In this document: positions 27,731 to 36,068 of the stretch, piece by piece
How positions within the stretch are numbered: the first letter of the stretch is position 1
Layout: the number at the start of each line of letters is the position of its first letter
Assembly (NCBI RefSeq): GCF_042683125.1
Contig: NZ_JBHUIY010000022.1
Span: 1-64,000, forward strand
Length of the DNA stretch: 64,000 nt
Source: Phaeospirillum tilakii
Lineage (GTDB): Bacteria > Pseudomonadota > Alphaproteobacteria > Rhodospirillales > Magnetospirillaceae
Direction: 5' to 3'
The notes under the pieces: model-generated
Told to the model about the DNA's origin: nothing
The model's input: the letters and a program-made list of their open reading frames with translations, nothing else
Database searches by the model: none
Program-made: the position numbers and the translations under genes

Positions 27731-27770
27731 AAGGGCCCGGCCGAGAGGTTGGGCCCTTTTGATTCTTTTT
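27731..27770 (+). terminator. Rho-independent terminator of the OmpA-family gene
   Basis: AAGGGCCC (27731-27738) pairs with GGGCCCTT (27751-27758) and is followed by TTGATTCTTTTT. It lies 26 bases after the stop. Confidence 0.88.
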
Positions 27771-27790
27771 CTTCCTCCTGGAGGCCGCCG

Positions 27791-28324
27791 ATGATCTCCC
27801 GTCTCGCCACCGTTGTCGCGCTCTCGCTGCTGTGGCTGCTCGGCCCCGCCGTCGCCGCGGACAAGGCCGCGGCGGATGCGTCCAAGCGCCTGGGCAGCTT
27901 CGGATCGTGGGAGGCCTTCGCCTATGGCGATGGCGCCGCCAAGACCTGCTATCTCGCCGCCGCCGCCACCAAGGTCACCGGCGGCGAAAGCGGCAAGACC
28001 TCGACCTTCCTGATCGTCACCCATCGCCCCGGTGCCAAGAGCCAGGACGAGGTCAGCCTCAACGGCAGCTACGGCTTCAAGAAGGAATCCGACGTCGAAC
28101 TCCAGATCGGCACCGTCAAGCACGTCCTGTTCACCCGGGGCGACCGGGCCTGGGCGCGCGACGCCGATACCGACAAGGCGATCATCGCCGCCCTGCGCAA
28201 GGCCAAGGATGCCTCGCTGCATGCCACCCCGGCCAAGGGGGCGGCCCTCAGCGCCACCATCCCTCTCAACGGCTTCGGCACCGCCCTCGCCGCCGCCGAC
28301 AAGGCCTGCGGGATCAAGCGCTGA
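27791..28324 (+). CDS. Invasion-associated locus B (IalB)-like periplasmic protein
   Basis: A 177-residue secreted protein with a signal peptide (cleavage near AVAAD at about 21). The mature part has the IalB pattern: a WEAF stretch with a Cys (KTCYLAA), the beta stretch FLIVTHRP, SYGFKK with a late FTRGDRAWARD, and a second Cys near the C-terminus (KACGI), probably disulfide-bonded. Despite the family name, members occur in many free-living alphaproteobacteria and their role is unclear. Confidence 0.82.
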   Translation: MISRLATVVALSLLWLLGPAVAADKAAADASKRLGSFGSWEAFAYGDGAAKTCYLAAAATKVTGGESGKTSTFLIVTHRPGAKSQDEVSLNGSYGFKKESDVELQIGTVKHVLFTRGDRAWARDADTDKAIIAALRKAKDASLHATPAKGAALSATIPLNGFGTALAAADKACGIKR

Positions 28325-28342
28325 GCCATCCCGACGCGTTAC

Positions 28343-28505
28343 GCGGGCTCTGCCCGCGCCCGCCAAGGGCCGCAAGGCCCTTGGAACCCCTTCCTTGCCC
28401 TTCGCGCGGCAAATACCCGCGCCCAAGCTGAAAGGCCGGTCCGCGCCCGACTCCCAATGGGTTCCAAGGGCCTTGCGGCCCTTGGCGGGCGCGGGCGGAG
28501 CCCGT
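28343..28505. repeat. Family B repeat: two inverted copies between convergent genes
   Basis: The block gcgggctctgcccgcgcccgccaagggccgcaaggcccttggaacccc (28343-28390) recurs inverted at 28458-28505. The two could pair into one large stem with smaller hairpins on each arm. The same two-copy design is at 46250-46376. No gene lies in this gap. Confidence 0.75.
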
Positions 28506-28506
28506 C

Positions 28507-28986
28507 TTAGGCGGCGCGGTGGCCTCGAACGGCGCCGGGAGACAGCGGCGGACGTGGACCGCCGGTTTCGAAGCCGGCCATCAGCCGGCGCAGGCGCGGC
28601 AGGTAGCCGGCCTTGTGCACGCTCTGCCAGCGGTCGAGCCGCCAGGGGCGGCGGTCGGCCGCCACCTCGGGCGGGCAGACATACATCTCCGCCGTCACCG
28701 TCCGGCCGTCGGCGGCGGTCACCGCGACCGGGCCGACGTCATATTCCCATCCCTCGTAATAGGCGAGGCGGGCGCGGTCGTCGGGATCGAGACCCTCGAC
28801 CAGATGGCCCTCGACCCGGCCGCCGGGATGCGGCACCAGCATCGGATAGGAGCGGCCGGCGACGTGCCGGCGCAACTGGCCGCGCACCGTCGCCGGGGCG
28901 ATGGTCAGGCCGTCGAGCGGATGGCCCAGCACCGTCGCCAGCACGTCGGGGTCCATCAGGGTGCCGAAAAAGAACATCGGCCTCAT
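28507..28986 (-). CDS. AIG2/GGCT-fold gamma-glutamylcyclotransferase-like protein
   Basis: A 159-residue protein. The N-terminus FFFGTLMDPDVLATVLG is the substrate-binding loop of the AIG2-like fold (YGTL type). YYEGWEYDVGPVAV contains the likely catalytic Glu region. It overlaps the M32 carboxypeptidase gene by 4 bp and is therefore cotranscribed with it. The substrate is unknown. It is distinct from the ChaC-type protein at 6259. Confidence 0.8.
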   Translation of the reverse strand: MRPMFFFGTLMDPDVLATVLGHPLDGLTIAPATVRGQLRRHVAGRSYPMLVPHPGGRVEGHLVEGLDPDDRARLAYYEGWEYDVGPVAVTAADGRTVTAEMYVCPPEVAADRRPWRLDRWQSVHKAGYLPRLRRLMAGFETGGPRPPLSPGAVRGHRAA

Positions 28987-30473
28987 GGCAGATAGCGCCG
29001 GCGCAGATGGGCGACGAACACCGCCGGGTCGAGCGGGCGGCCGGTGGCGGCGGTCAGCAGCTCGGCGGTCGAGCCCGACGAGCCGCGCTGGTGGATCGCG
29101 CCCCGCAGCCAGTCGAGCAGCGGCCGCACCTCGCCCCGGGCCAGTCCGGCCTCCAGCTCGGGCAGGGCGCGGCGGGCGGCGTCGAACAATTGGGCGGCGG
29201 CCATCGCCCCCAGGGTGTAGGTGGGGAAATAACCCCACGACCCGCTGTACCAGTGGATGTCCTGGAGACAGCCGACCGCGTCGTCGGGCGGGGTCAGGCC
29301 GAGCAGGCGGCGATAGCCCTCGCCCCAGGCGGTCGGCAGGTCGTCGAGATCCATCGTGCCGGCGATCAGCGCCCGTTCCAGCCGGGTGCGGATGATGACA
29401 TGGGCGGGGTAGGTCACCTCGTCGGCCTCGACCCGGATGAAGCCGGGGCTGACGGCGATGCCGCGCCGGTACTGCGCCTCCTCGGTCCAGTCCGGTCCGG
29501 CGCCGTCGAAGGCGGCGCGGATCAGCGGCGCGGCGAAGGCGACGAACGGGCGCGAACGGGCCACCTGCATCTCGAACAGCAGCGACTGGGATTCGTGCAG
29601 CACCATCCCCCGGGCGCGGCCGACCGGCTGGTGACGCCAGCGGCCGCCGGGCAGGCCGAACTCGTAGAGGGCGTGGCCGGTCTCGTGGATCACCCCGAGC
29701 AGGGCCGAGGCGTAATCGGCGGTGTCGTAGCGGGTGGTGATGCGGGTGTCCTCGGCATGGCCGCCGCAGAATGGATGGTGCGACACGTCGAGCCGGCCAT
29801 GGCTGAAATCGAAGCCGAGCCGGGTCATCATCTCGATCCCCAGCGCCCGCTGACGCTCGACCGGGAACGGGCCGGGCGGCGCGGCCGGCGGCGGGTTGCG
29901 CCGCTGCGCCTCCAGCACCTCGGCCAGGAAGCCGGGCAGGAAGGCTTCGAGCGGGTCGAACACCGCCTCGATCGCGGCGGCGCGCCCGCCCGGCTCGTAC
30001 TGGTCGAGCAGGGCGTCATAGGGATCGACCCCCAGCCGCTCGGCCTTGATCGCCGCCACCTCGCGCACCAGCCCGAGCAGCGGGCGCAGGGTCGGCAGTA
30101 CCGCCGGGAAATCGGCGTTGGCGCGGGCCTCGCGCCACGCCATCTCGCAGGCGGCTTCGGCCCGGGCCAGGGCCTCGACCAGGGCCGGCGGCAGCGCGGC
30201 GGCATGGACCCAGTCGCGCCGCATCTCGGCCAGATTGGCGCGTTCCCAGTCCTCCAGGTCTTCGGCCCCGGCGGCGTCGAGCAGATCGGGCAGGTCGGGG
30301 GCGGCCAGGATCTGGTGGTGCAGGCCGCGCAGCACCGCGATCTGCTCGGCGCGGGATTCGGCGCTGCCGTCCGGCATCATCGTCGCCATGTCCCAGTGCA
30401 GCATCGACAGGGCGTCGCCGATCACCGAGGCCTGGTGGAAGCGGGTTTCGAGCCGGTCGTAGGCGCGGGTCAT
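28983..30473 (-). CDS. Carboxypeptidase Taq (M32) metallopeptidase
   Basis: A 496-residue zinc carboxypeptidase. The zinc motif is HETGH in GVIHETGHALYEFG (about 238-242). The family motifs HPFCGGH and LHESQSLLFEMQ, the latter carrying the third ligand Glu, are present. IRVEADEVTYPAHVIIR is the typical C-terminal block. It probably trims cytoplasmic peptides. The divergent ElbB gene starts 110 bases upstream. Confidence 0.95.
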   Translation of the reverse strand: MTRAYDRLETRFHQASVIGDALSMLHWDMATMMPDGSAESRAEQIAVLRGLHHQILAAPDLPDLLDAAGAEDLEDWERANLAEMRRDWVHAAALPPALVEALARAEAACEMAWREARANADFPAVLPTLRPLLGLVREVAAIKAERLGVDPYDALLDQYEPGGRAAAIEAVFDPLEAFLPGFLAEVLEAQRRNPPPAAPPGPFPVERQRALGIEMMTRLGFDFSHGRLDVSHHPFCGGHAEDTRITTRYDTADYASALLGVIHETGHALYEFGLPGGRWRHQPVGRARGMVLHESQSLLFEMQVARSRPFVAFAAPLIRAAFDGAGPDWTEEAQYRRGIAVSPGFIRVEADEVTYPAHVIIRTRLERALIAGTMDLDDLPTAWGEGYRRLLGLTPPDDAVGCLQDIHWYSGSWGYFPTYTLGAMAAAQLFDAARRALPELEAGLARGEVRPLLDWLRGAIHQRGSSGSTAELLTAATGRPLDPAVFVAHLRRRYLP

Positions 30474-30583
30474 GCGGGCCTCCTGGGCAAGTCCGGAAAG
30501 AGTGGCGGCAAGGATAGACCATGGCCCCGGCGGCGGGAATTCGTATAATCGGCCGCCAGCCCGGCGCCAACAGGGAGGTTTCG

Positions 30584-31252
30584 ATGACCCAGCATCCGCG
30601 CTTCGCCGTGATCCTGTCCGGTTGCGGCGTGTTCGACGGCAGCGAGATCCATGAAGCGGTCCTGACCCTGCTGGCGATCGACCGCCTGGGCGGCCGCTAT
30701 CGCTGCTATGCGCCCGACCGTCCGCAAATGCATGTGGTCAACCATCTCTCCGGGCAGGTCGCCCAGGGCGAAAGCCGCAACGTCCTGGTCGAATCCGCCC
30801 GCATCGCCCGGGGCCAGATCGCCGATCTGGCGACGTTCGATCCGGCCGAGGCCGACGCGCTGATCCTGCCCGGCGGCTTCGGCGCGGCCAAGAATCTCAG
30901 CAGCTTCGCCACCGAGGGGGCCGCCTGCACGGTCGATCCCGGGGTCGAGCGCGCGGTGCGGGCGATGGTGGCGGCCGGCAAGCCGGTCGGCGCGCTGTGC
31001 ATCGCCCCGGCGGTGCTGGCGCGGATCCTCGGCGACGGGGTCGAGCTGACCATCGGCGACGATCCCGCCACCGCTGCCGCGATCGAGGCGGCCGGCGCCC
31101 GCCACCGTGTCGCCGGCCGGGCCGAGGTGGTGGTCGATCGCGCCCGCAAGCTGGCGACCTCGCCCTGCTACATGCTGTCCTCGCCGATCGCCACCATCGC
31201 CGACGGCGCGGAGAACACCGTGCGCGCCCTGATCGAGCTGATCGGATCGTGA
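30584..31252 (+). CDS. elbB: ElbB-type glyoxalase / DJ-1 superfamily protein
   Basis: A 222-residue DJ-1/PfpI-fold protein. The N-terminus AVILSGCGVFDGSEIHEAV and the nucleophile elbow GALCIAP (Cys139) match ElbB (glyoxalase III-like, isoprenoid-linked in E. coli). GGGAGG lies five bases before the start. The next gene starts within its stop codon (GTGA), so an operon with the E1-like and DsrE-like genes is likely. Confidence 0.93.
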   Translation: MTQHPRFAVILSGCGVFDGSEIHEAVLTLLAIDRLGGRYRCYAPDRPQMHVVNHLSGQVAQGESRNVLVESARIARGQIADLATFDPAEADALILPGGFGAAKNLSSFATEGAACTVDPGVERAVRAMVAAGKPVGALCIAPAVLARILGDGVELTIGDDPATAAAIEAAGARHRVAGRAEVVVDRARKLATSPCYMLSSPIATIADGAENTVRALIELIGS

Positions 31253-32010
31253 GCGGGCTCGATTTCACCGAGGCGCAGACCCACCGCTACGCCCGCCACA
31301 TCCTGCTGCCCGAGATCGGCGGGGTCGGTCAGGCCCGGCTGCTCCAGTCGCGGGTGCTGGTGGTCGGGGCGGGCGGGCTCGGCTCGCCGCTGATCCTCTA
31401 TCTCGCCGCCGCCGGGGTGGGCACCCTGACGGTGGTCGATGACGACGTGGTCGAACTGTCCAACCTGCAACGGCAGGTGCTGCACAATACCGAGCGGCTG
31501 GGGCAGGCCAAGGTCGACAGCGCGGTGGCCAGCATCGCCGCCCTCAATCCCGATGTGCGGCTGATCGCCCGGCGCGAGCGGCTGAGCGAGGCCAACGTCG
31601 CCGCCCTGGTCGCCGACCAGGATGTGGTCGCCGACGGTTCGGACAATTTCGCCACCCGCTTCCTGGTCAACGATGCCTGCCGCCGCGCCGGCCGGACCCT
31701 GGTATCGGCGGCGATCCGCCGCTTCGAGGGCCAGCTCGCCACCTTCCGCCCCGGCGGGCCGTGCTATCGCTGCCTCCATCCGGCCGAGGCCACCGGCGGC
31801 GACGGCCCCAGCTGCGCCGAGGCTGGGGTGCTGGGGGCGGTCGCCGGGGCGCTGGGGGCGATGCAGGCGATCGAGGTGGTCAAGGAACTGCTCGGGATCG
31901 GCGACAGCCTGGCCGGCCGGCTGCTGCGCTACGACGCGCTGTCGGCCCGGGTCAGCATCGTCCGCCTGCCGCCCGATCCAGCCTGCCCGGTCTGCGGCGG
32001 CCATGGCTGA
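31249..32010 (+). CDS. MoeB/ThiF/HesA-family E1-like adenylyltransferase
   Basis: A 253-residue protein that should adenylate the C-terminus of a ubiquitin-like sulfur carrier such as MoaD or ThiS. The nucleotide motif GAGGLGS is at 40-46, NLQRQ at 72-76 and D131 in DGSDNFATR. Two CxxC pairs (C172/C175 and CPVC near the C-terminus) form the zinc site, and C189 lies in the crossover loop. No rhodanese domain is fused. It starts at GTG 31249. Confidence 0.9.
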   Translation: MSGLDFTEAQTHRYARHILLPEIGGVGQARLLQSRVLVVGAGGLGSPLILYLAAAGVGTLTVVDDDVVELSNLQRQVLHNTERLGQAKVDSAVASIAALNPDVRLIARRERLSEANVAALVADQDVVADGSDNFATRFLVNDACRRAGRTLVSAAIRRFEGQLATFRPGGPCYRCLHPAEATGGDGPSCAEAGVLGAVAGALGAMQAIEVVKELLGIGDSLAGRLLRYDALSARVSIVRLPPDPACPVCGGHG

Positions 32011-32413
32011 GAAACTGGGGCTGCTGGTCGAATCCGGCCTCTATGACCGGGTGCATTACGGGTTGGCGATTGCCGCCGCTGCCCTGGCGGTCAACCGCCC
32101 GGTCACCCTGATGTTCAGCATGGCGGCGGTGCGGGCGTTGGAGGCGGCCGATGGTTGGACCCGTCTCGCCGTTCTGCCGGGCCAGCCGTCCCCGGCCGAG
32201 GCCGACGCCGCGCTGTGCGCCCGGGGCGTCGCCGGGTTCGAGGAATTGCTGGCCGCCTGCGCCGCGCTGGGGGCGCGGCTGATGGTGTGCGAGATGGGGC
32301 TGCGGGCGCTGGGGCTGACCGAGGCCGATCTGCGCCGCGACGTGACCCTGGCGCCGGGCGGGCTGGTCACCTTCCTGGCCGAAACCGAGGGCGGCGCGCT
32401 GCTGCTGGTGTAG
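32003..32413 (+). CDS. DsrE-like sulfur-relay family protein
   Basis: A 136-residue single-domain protein. It resembles the DsrE/TusD fold: the N-terminal VESGLYDRVHYGLAIAAAALA and the MVCEMGLRALGL block with one Cys correspond to the active-Cys region. It overlaps the E1-like gene by 8 bp, suggesting it hands sulfur to, or takes it from, the same carrier system. Confidence 0.75.
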   Translation: MAEKLGLLVESGLYDRVHYGLAIAAAALAVNRPVTLMFSMAAVRALEAADGWTRLAVLPGQPSPAEADAALCARGVAGFEELLAACAALGARLMVCEMGLRALGLTEADLRRDVTLAPGGLVTFLAETEGGALLLV

Positions 32414-32459
32414 AGGCGGGCTCCCGACCGCGCGCTTCGCGCGCAATACCAATGAGTTA

Positions 32460-32582
32460 CGCGGGCTCCCGCCCGCGGGCCCGGCCGGGGCGATGCCCCG
32501 GACCCCCTTTGATTTTATCGATAAAAAGGGAGGGGTTCGGGGAGCTTGGCTCCCCGAGCAGGGTGCGGGGCGGCAGCCCCGC
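32460..32582. repeat. Palindromic intergenic repeat, family A, between convergent genes
   Basis: Contains gcgggctcccgcccgc, ccggggcgatgccccgg, accccctttgattttatcgataaaaaggg arms and ggggcggcagcccc. The middle hairpin is a variant, ttcggggagcttggctccccga, in place of the ttggaggc type. So the module order is kept while one arm pair has been replaced. Confidence 0.75.
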
Positions 32583-33350
32583 TTATGTCGCCGCGTGCCG
32601 GAACGCGCCGAGGCCGGCGGCGAGGTCGAGGCCGGCGAACCAGTCGAGGAAGCGTTTGACGTCGTCGCCCCGGAACACCAGCCCGTGCTGGGGGGCGAGG
32701 ATGTCGATCTCGAGCCGCGACACCTGTTCGATCCAGGCGTCGCGGGCGGCGGGCGAGGGCATCCAGCGGCGGTGGAACGGCTCCATCGCCGGGATGTGGC
32801 GGGCGAAATCGGTGACGTAGATGCCGTTGGGGCGCTGGCCGTCGGGGAACAGCGCGGTGCCGACATCGCCCGAGAACAGGATCCGCGCCGCCGGGTCGTA
32901 GACGTGGAAATTGCCCGAGGAATGCAGGTAATGCGCCGGCAGCAGCCGCAGCTTCAGCGCGGGCGACAGGGCGATCTCCATCCCCTCGTCGGGGATGCGG
33001 GTGAAGGTGGCCTCGCGGTCGAAATGCGAGACGAAGCCTTCCCACAGCCAGGGCAGATAGACGGTCAGGCCGGGCGGGCACACCCGCCGCCACAGCGGCA
33101 GCGACGAGCCGATGTCGGGATCCTGGTGCGACAGGAACAGCGCCTTGATCTCCTCGACCGCGATCTCGCGGGTCAGCGCCGCCAGCATCGCCGGGAACAC
33201 CTCGATCCCGCCCGGATCAAGCAGGATCGCCGCGTCGCCCGAGCGGACCAGATACTGGTTGGTGTCGATGACGCGGTCGGGCTTGTCGGCGTCCTGGCCG
33301 AACGCCTGCCAGCTGTGATCCTCGCGGCGGAACAGGGAAAAGCACTTCAT
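32583..33350 (-). CDS. ODP-like di-iron metallo-beta-lactamase-fold protein
   Basis: A 255-residue stand-alone protein with the metallo-beta-lactamase fold of flavodiiron proteins but no flavodoxin domain. Likely metal ligands are H75, D77, D79 (HQDPD), H143 in HYLHSSGNF, D162 in FSGDVG and H222 in APQHG. The acidic residue in place of the second His of the hydrolase HxHxDH motif indicates iron rather than zinc. Related ODP proteins bind oxygen and work with chemoreceptors. The upstream gene on the same strand encodes a chemoreceptor-like coiled coil, which supports an oxygen-sensing role. Confidence 0.8.
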   Translation of the reverse strand: MKCFSLFRREDHSWQAFGQDADKPDRVIDTNQYLVRSGDAAILLDPGGIEVFPAMLAALTREIAVEEIKALFLSHQDPDIGSSLPLWRRVCPPGLTVYLPWLWEGFVSHFDREATFTRIPDEGMEIALSPALKLRLLPAHYLHSSGNFHVYDPAARILFSGDVGTALFPDGQRPNGIYVTDFARHIPAMEPFHRRWMPSPAARDAWIEQVSRLEIDILAPQHGLVFRGDDVKRFLDWFAGLDLAAGLGAFRHAAT

Positions 33351-33381
33351 TCGGAGGGGAACCCTTTCCTGGCGGCGGGGG

Positions 33382-34101
33382 TCAGCCGACGCCCTTCAGT
33401 TCGTCCAGGGTGTCGAGGCTGAGACGGCGCAGCGCCTCGCCGCGATCGCCGGCCCGGCGCACCGCGTCGGCCGCCTCGTCGATCATCTGGCGCAATTCCT
33501 CGACATAACGCCGCATGGTCTCGGCGACGGTGCGGAATTCCTTTTCGTGGCTGCCGGCGGCGGCGGCCTCGATCGCGATGTTGGTGGCGATCGAATCCGA
33601 CTGGCTGACCACCTCCTCGATCGCATGGGCGCGGCGGGCGAGGTCGCGCACGGTCAGCGCCATCCCGTCGAGGGTTTCGACCATGGTGGCGCTGGCGTCG
33701 AGGAAGGCGCGGCCGGCGACGCCGTCCTCGCCGTCATGGCGCAGCGACAGGGCGCAGGATTGCTCGAACAGCGCCATCTGTTGCAGGCCGCGCAGCACGG
33801 TCGAGGACAGGGCGAAGGTGCGTCCGCGCAGTGCTTCCATCTCGTCCTGGAGCTGGGCCAGCCGGTTGACCAGTTCGCGGGTGTACTGGGTCAGGGCGCG
33901 GACCGCGCGCCCCTTGTCGCCGGCCCGGCCGGCGGCCAGTTCGGCGTTGAGCGACAGGACGCGAAGATTTTCCGCCAGCTCGTTGAGGGCGGCGAAGGCG
34001 TGGAACGCGCGGCGGCAATCGCCGAGCAGACCGCTGGCCCGCGCCTCGATCCGATCGGTGCGGGGGGTCAGGCTGCGCGCCGCAGCCGGGTCGTCGAACA
34101 T
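33382..34101 (-). CDS. Soluble chemoreceptor-like coiled-coil protein with two hairpin-like segments
   Basis: A 239-residue, all-helical protein without membrane segments or HAMP domain. Two stretches resemble the tip of a methyl-accepting chemotaxis protein: ENLRVLSLNAELAAGRAGDKGRAVRAL (about 44-70) and SDSIATNIAIEAAAAGSHEKEFRTVAETMRRY (about 168-199). Both keep the AxxNAxxxAAxAG-like pattern in weakened form. No clear CheA/CheW-binding consensus is complete. It precedes the ODP-like gene by 31 bases in one transcription unit. Confidence 0.65.
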   Translation of the reverse strand: MFDDPAAARSLTPRTDRIEARASGLLGDCRRAFHAFAALNELAENLRVLSLNAELAAGRAGDKGRAVRALTQYTRELVNRLAQLQDEMEALRGRTFALSSTVLRGLQQMALFEQSCALSLRHDGEDGVAGRAFLDASATMVETLDGMALTVRDLARRAHAIEEVVSQSDSIATNIAIEAAAAGSHEKEFRTVAETMRRYVEELRQMIDEAADAVRRAGDRGEALRRLSLDTLDELKGVG

Positions 34102-34193
34102 CGCCTGCCGTCTCCTCGTCAGGTCAGGACCGGGATGGGGCGATCATAGCGGCTTCGCCACGCCGCGACAGAGGGAATCTGGCCGCCATCTCC

Positions 34194-34211
34194 GGTTATC
34201 ATCGGGTAACC
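34194..34211. promoter_or_regulatory. Inverted repeat GGTTA-N8-TAACC upstream of the chemoreceptor-like gene
   Basis: GGTTA (34194-34198) and TAACC (34207-34211) form a short symmetric site 93 bases before the start at 34101. It may be an operator for the coiled-coil/ODP unit. No matching regulator is visible nearby. Confidence 0.25.
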
Positions 34212-34271
34212 ACCCCAGTCCCCGCCACCGCCGGGGCGGAGCGGGGCCGGGGGGAACCCGGGACGGAGCGG

Positions 34272-34886
34272 TCAGGCCGAGGTGTCGAGATTGCCGCCGC
34301 CGGCCTTGGGGCCGCCCTTGGCGACGCCGACCAGGGCCGGGCGCAGCAGGCGATCGTGCAGGGTGTAGCCGGTCTGGAGCTCGGTCACCACCGTGCCCTC
34401 GATCTGGCCGGGCTCCTCGACCTCCATCATCGCCTGATGCAGGTTGGGATCGAAGCGGGTGCCCTTGGCCACCACCTTGCGGATGCCGTGGCGTTCGAAG
34501 GTGGCGAGCAGCTCGCGCTCGGTCATCTCGACCCCGACCACCAGCGAGGCGACCGCCGCGTCGCCCTCGCGCGCCTCGGCCGGCACCGCGTCGAGCGCCC
34601 GGCGCAGGTTGTCGGCCACTGACAGCACGTCCTTGGCGATGTTGGCCACCGCGAACTTGCCGCGATCCTCGGCCTGCTGGGTCAGGCGGCGGCGGACGTT
34701 CTCGGTGTCGGCATGGGCATAGAGCAGGTCGTTCTTGAGCTTGGCCAACTCGGCCTCCAGCGCCGCGATCCGCTCGGCGGCGGGGTCGGAAGCCGCGGCG
34801 GGAGCCTCGGCGGCGGGAGCCGCCGGCTCGTTCCCGGCCGTCGGGCTGGCCTCGGCCGGCTGTTCGCTGGTCTGGTCCTCGGTCAT
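34272..34886 (-). CDS. grpE: Nucleotide exchange factor GrpE
   Basis: A 204-residue DnaK co-chaperone. It has an Ala/Glu/Pro-rich N-terminus (1-38), a long coiled coil (about 38-100, with LLYAHADTENVRRR) and a beta domain ending with GTVVTELQTGYTLHDRLLRPALVGVAK. It lies 16 bases downstream of hrcA, so hrcA-grpE form a heat-shock operon. No dnaK-dnaJ is in the window. Confidence 0.96.
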   Translation of the reverse strand: MTEDQTSEQPAEASPTAGNEPAAPAAEAPAAASDPAAERIAALEAELAKLKNDLLYAHADTENVRRRLTQQAEDRGKFAVANIAKDVLSVADNLRRALDAVPAEAREGDAAVASLVVGVEMTERELLATFERHGIRKVVAKGTRFDPNLHQAMMEVEEPGQIEGTVVTELQTGYTLHDRLLRPALVGVAKGGPKAGGGNLDTSA

Positions 34887-34902
34887 GCGCTGTCCTCGAT
34901 TG

Positions 34903-35964
34903 TCAGGATTGTCCGATGATGCGGCCGACCACCTTGGCGGTGTAATCGACCATGGGAATGATGCGGGCGTAATTGATCCGCTGCGGTCCGATCACCCCGA
35001 TCGCGCCGACGATCCGTTCGCGCGAATCGCGGTAGGGGGCGACGATCATCGCGCAGCCGGTGACGCCGAACAGCTCGTTCTCGGCGCCGATGAAGATCTG
35101 CACCCCGTCGGCGTCGCGGGTCAGCTCGACCAGCCGCAGGAACTGTTCCGAGGTTTCGAGCGCGGTGAACAGGGCGCGGATCCGTTCGAGATCCTCGACC
35201 GCGGTGACGTCGTCGAGCAGGTGGGACTGGCCGCGCACGATCAGCGCCTTGTCGCTGTCGTTGCCGGTCCAGGTGGCCAGCCCGGCCTCGACCACCCGCC
35301 GGGTCAGGGCGTTGAGGGTGCTGCGCTGGAGGTCGAGGTCGGCGATGATCTCGTCGCGCACCCCGTCGAGCGAGCGGCCGGCGAGGCGGGCGCTGAGGTA
35401 ATTGCCGGCCTCGGTCAGGGTCGAGCGGTCGACCCCGTCGGGCAGGTCGAGAATCCGGTTCTCGACCATCCCGTCCTCGGTCACCAGCACCACCAGGGCG
35501 CGGCGCGGCCCGAGCCAGACGAATTCGACATGCTTGAGCGAGCGCTGGATCCGCGGCGCCACCACCAGCCCGGCGCAGCGCGACAGCCCGGACAGGGTGG
35601 ACAGCGCCTCCGACAGCGCCTGCTCGACGCTGCGGCCGCTGGCGCGGCATTGCAGGTCGATGTGGGTGCGCTCCTCCTCGCTGATCCGCCCGACCTCGAG
35701 CAGGCCGTTGACGAACATCCGCATCCCGGCCTGGGTCGGCAGCCGGCCGGCCGAGGTGTGCGGGGCATAGAGCAGCCCGCATTCCTCAAGGTCGGCCATC
35801 ACGTTGCGGATCGTCGCCGCCGACAGCGGCAGGTCGGGCAGGCGCGACAGGGTGCGCGATCCGACCGGTTCGCCGGTCTCGACATAGGACTCGACGATCC
35901 GGCGGAAGATCTCCCGCGAGCGCTCGTTCAACTCGGTGACGACTGGCGCCTTGCCGCGTACCAT
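34903..35964 (-). CDS. hrcA: Heat-inducible transcription repressor HrcA
   Basis: A 353-residue repressor that binds CIRCE operators. The N-terminal winged helix has VGSRTLSRLPDLPLSAATIRNVMADLEECGLL (about 36-67). The C-terminal dimer domain has IGVIGPQRINYARIIPMVDYTAKVV. A CIRCE site is present in front of groESL at 40165-40191, its expected target, but none is visible upstream of hrcA itself. Confidence 0.96.
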   Translation of the reverse strand: MVRGKAPVVTELNERSREIFRRIVESYVETGEPVGSRTLSRLPDLPLSAATIRNVMADLEECGLLYAPHTSAGRLPTQAGMRMFVNGLLEVGRISEEERTHIDLQCRASGRSVEQALSEALSTLSGLSRCAGLVVAPRIQRSLKHVEFVWLGPRRALVVLVTEDGMVENRILDLPDGVDRSTLTEAGNYLSARLAGRSLDGVRDEIIADLDLQRSTLNALTRRVVEAGLATWTGNDSDKALIVRGQSHLLDDVTAVEDLERIRALFTALETSEQFLRLVELTRDADGVQIFIGAENELFGVTGCAMIVAPYRDSRERIVGAIGVIGPQRINYARIIPMVDYTAKVVGRIIGQS

Positions 35965-35997
35965 CCGTTCTGGCGACCTCTGGTTGGATGCGGCGAA

Positions 35998-36026
35998 AAT
36001 CTAGTGTCGCCGGCCCGTCCCGTCAA
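35998..36026 (-). promoter_or_regulatory. Putative sigma-70-type promoter of hrcA-grpE
   Basis: On the minus strand TTGACG (36026-36021) and TAGATT (36003-35998) are 17 bases apart, about 34 bases before the hrcA start. Confidence 0.5.
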
Positions 36027-36068
36027 TCATCCGCCCGGCTCAATCGCCGCGTCCGCGTGCCCTCCGGG

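Noticed and set aside
28032..30548. Open frame of about 838 codons on the plus strand
   Set aside because: It runs across the IalB-like gene in another frame and antisense to the M32 peptidase. Both true genes have clear motifs.
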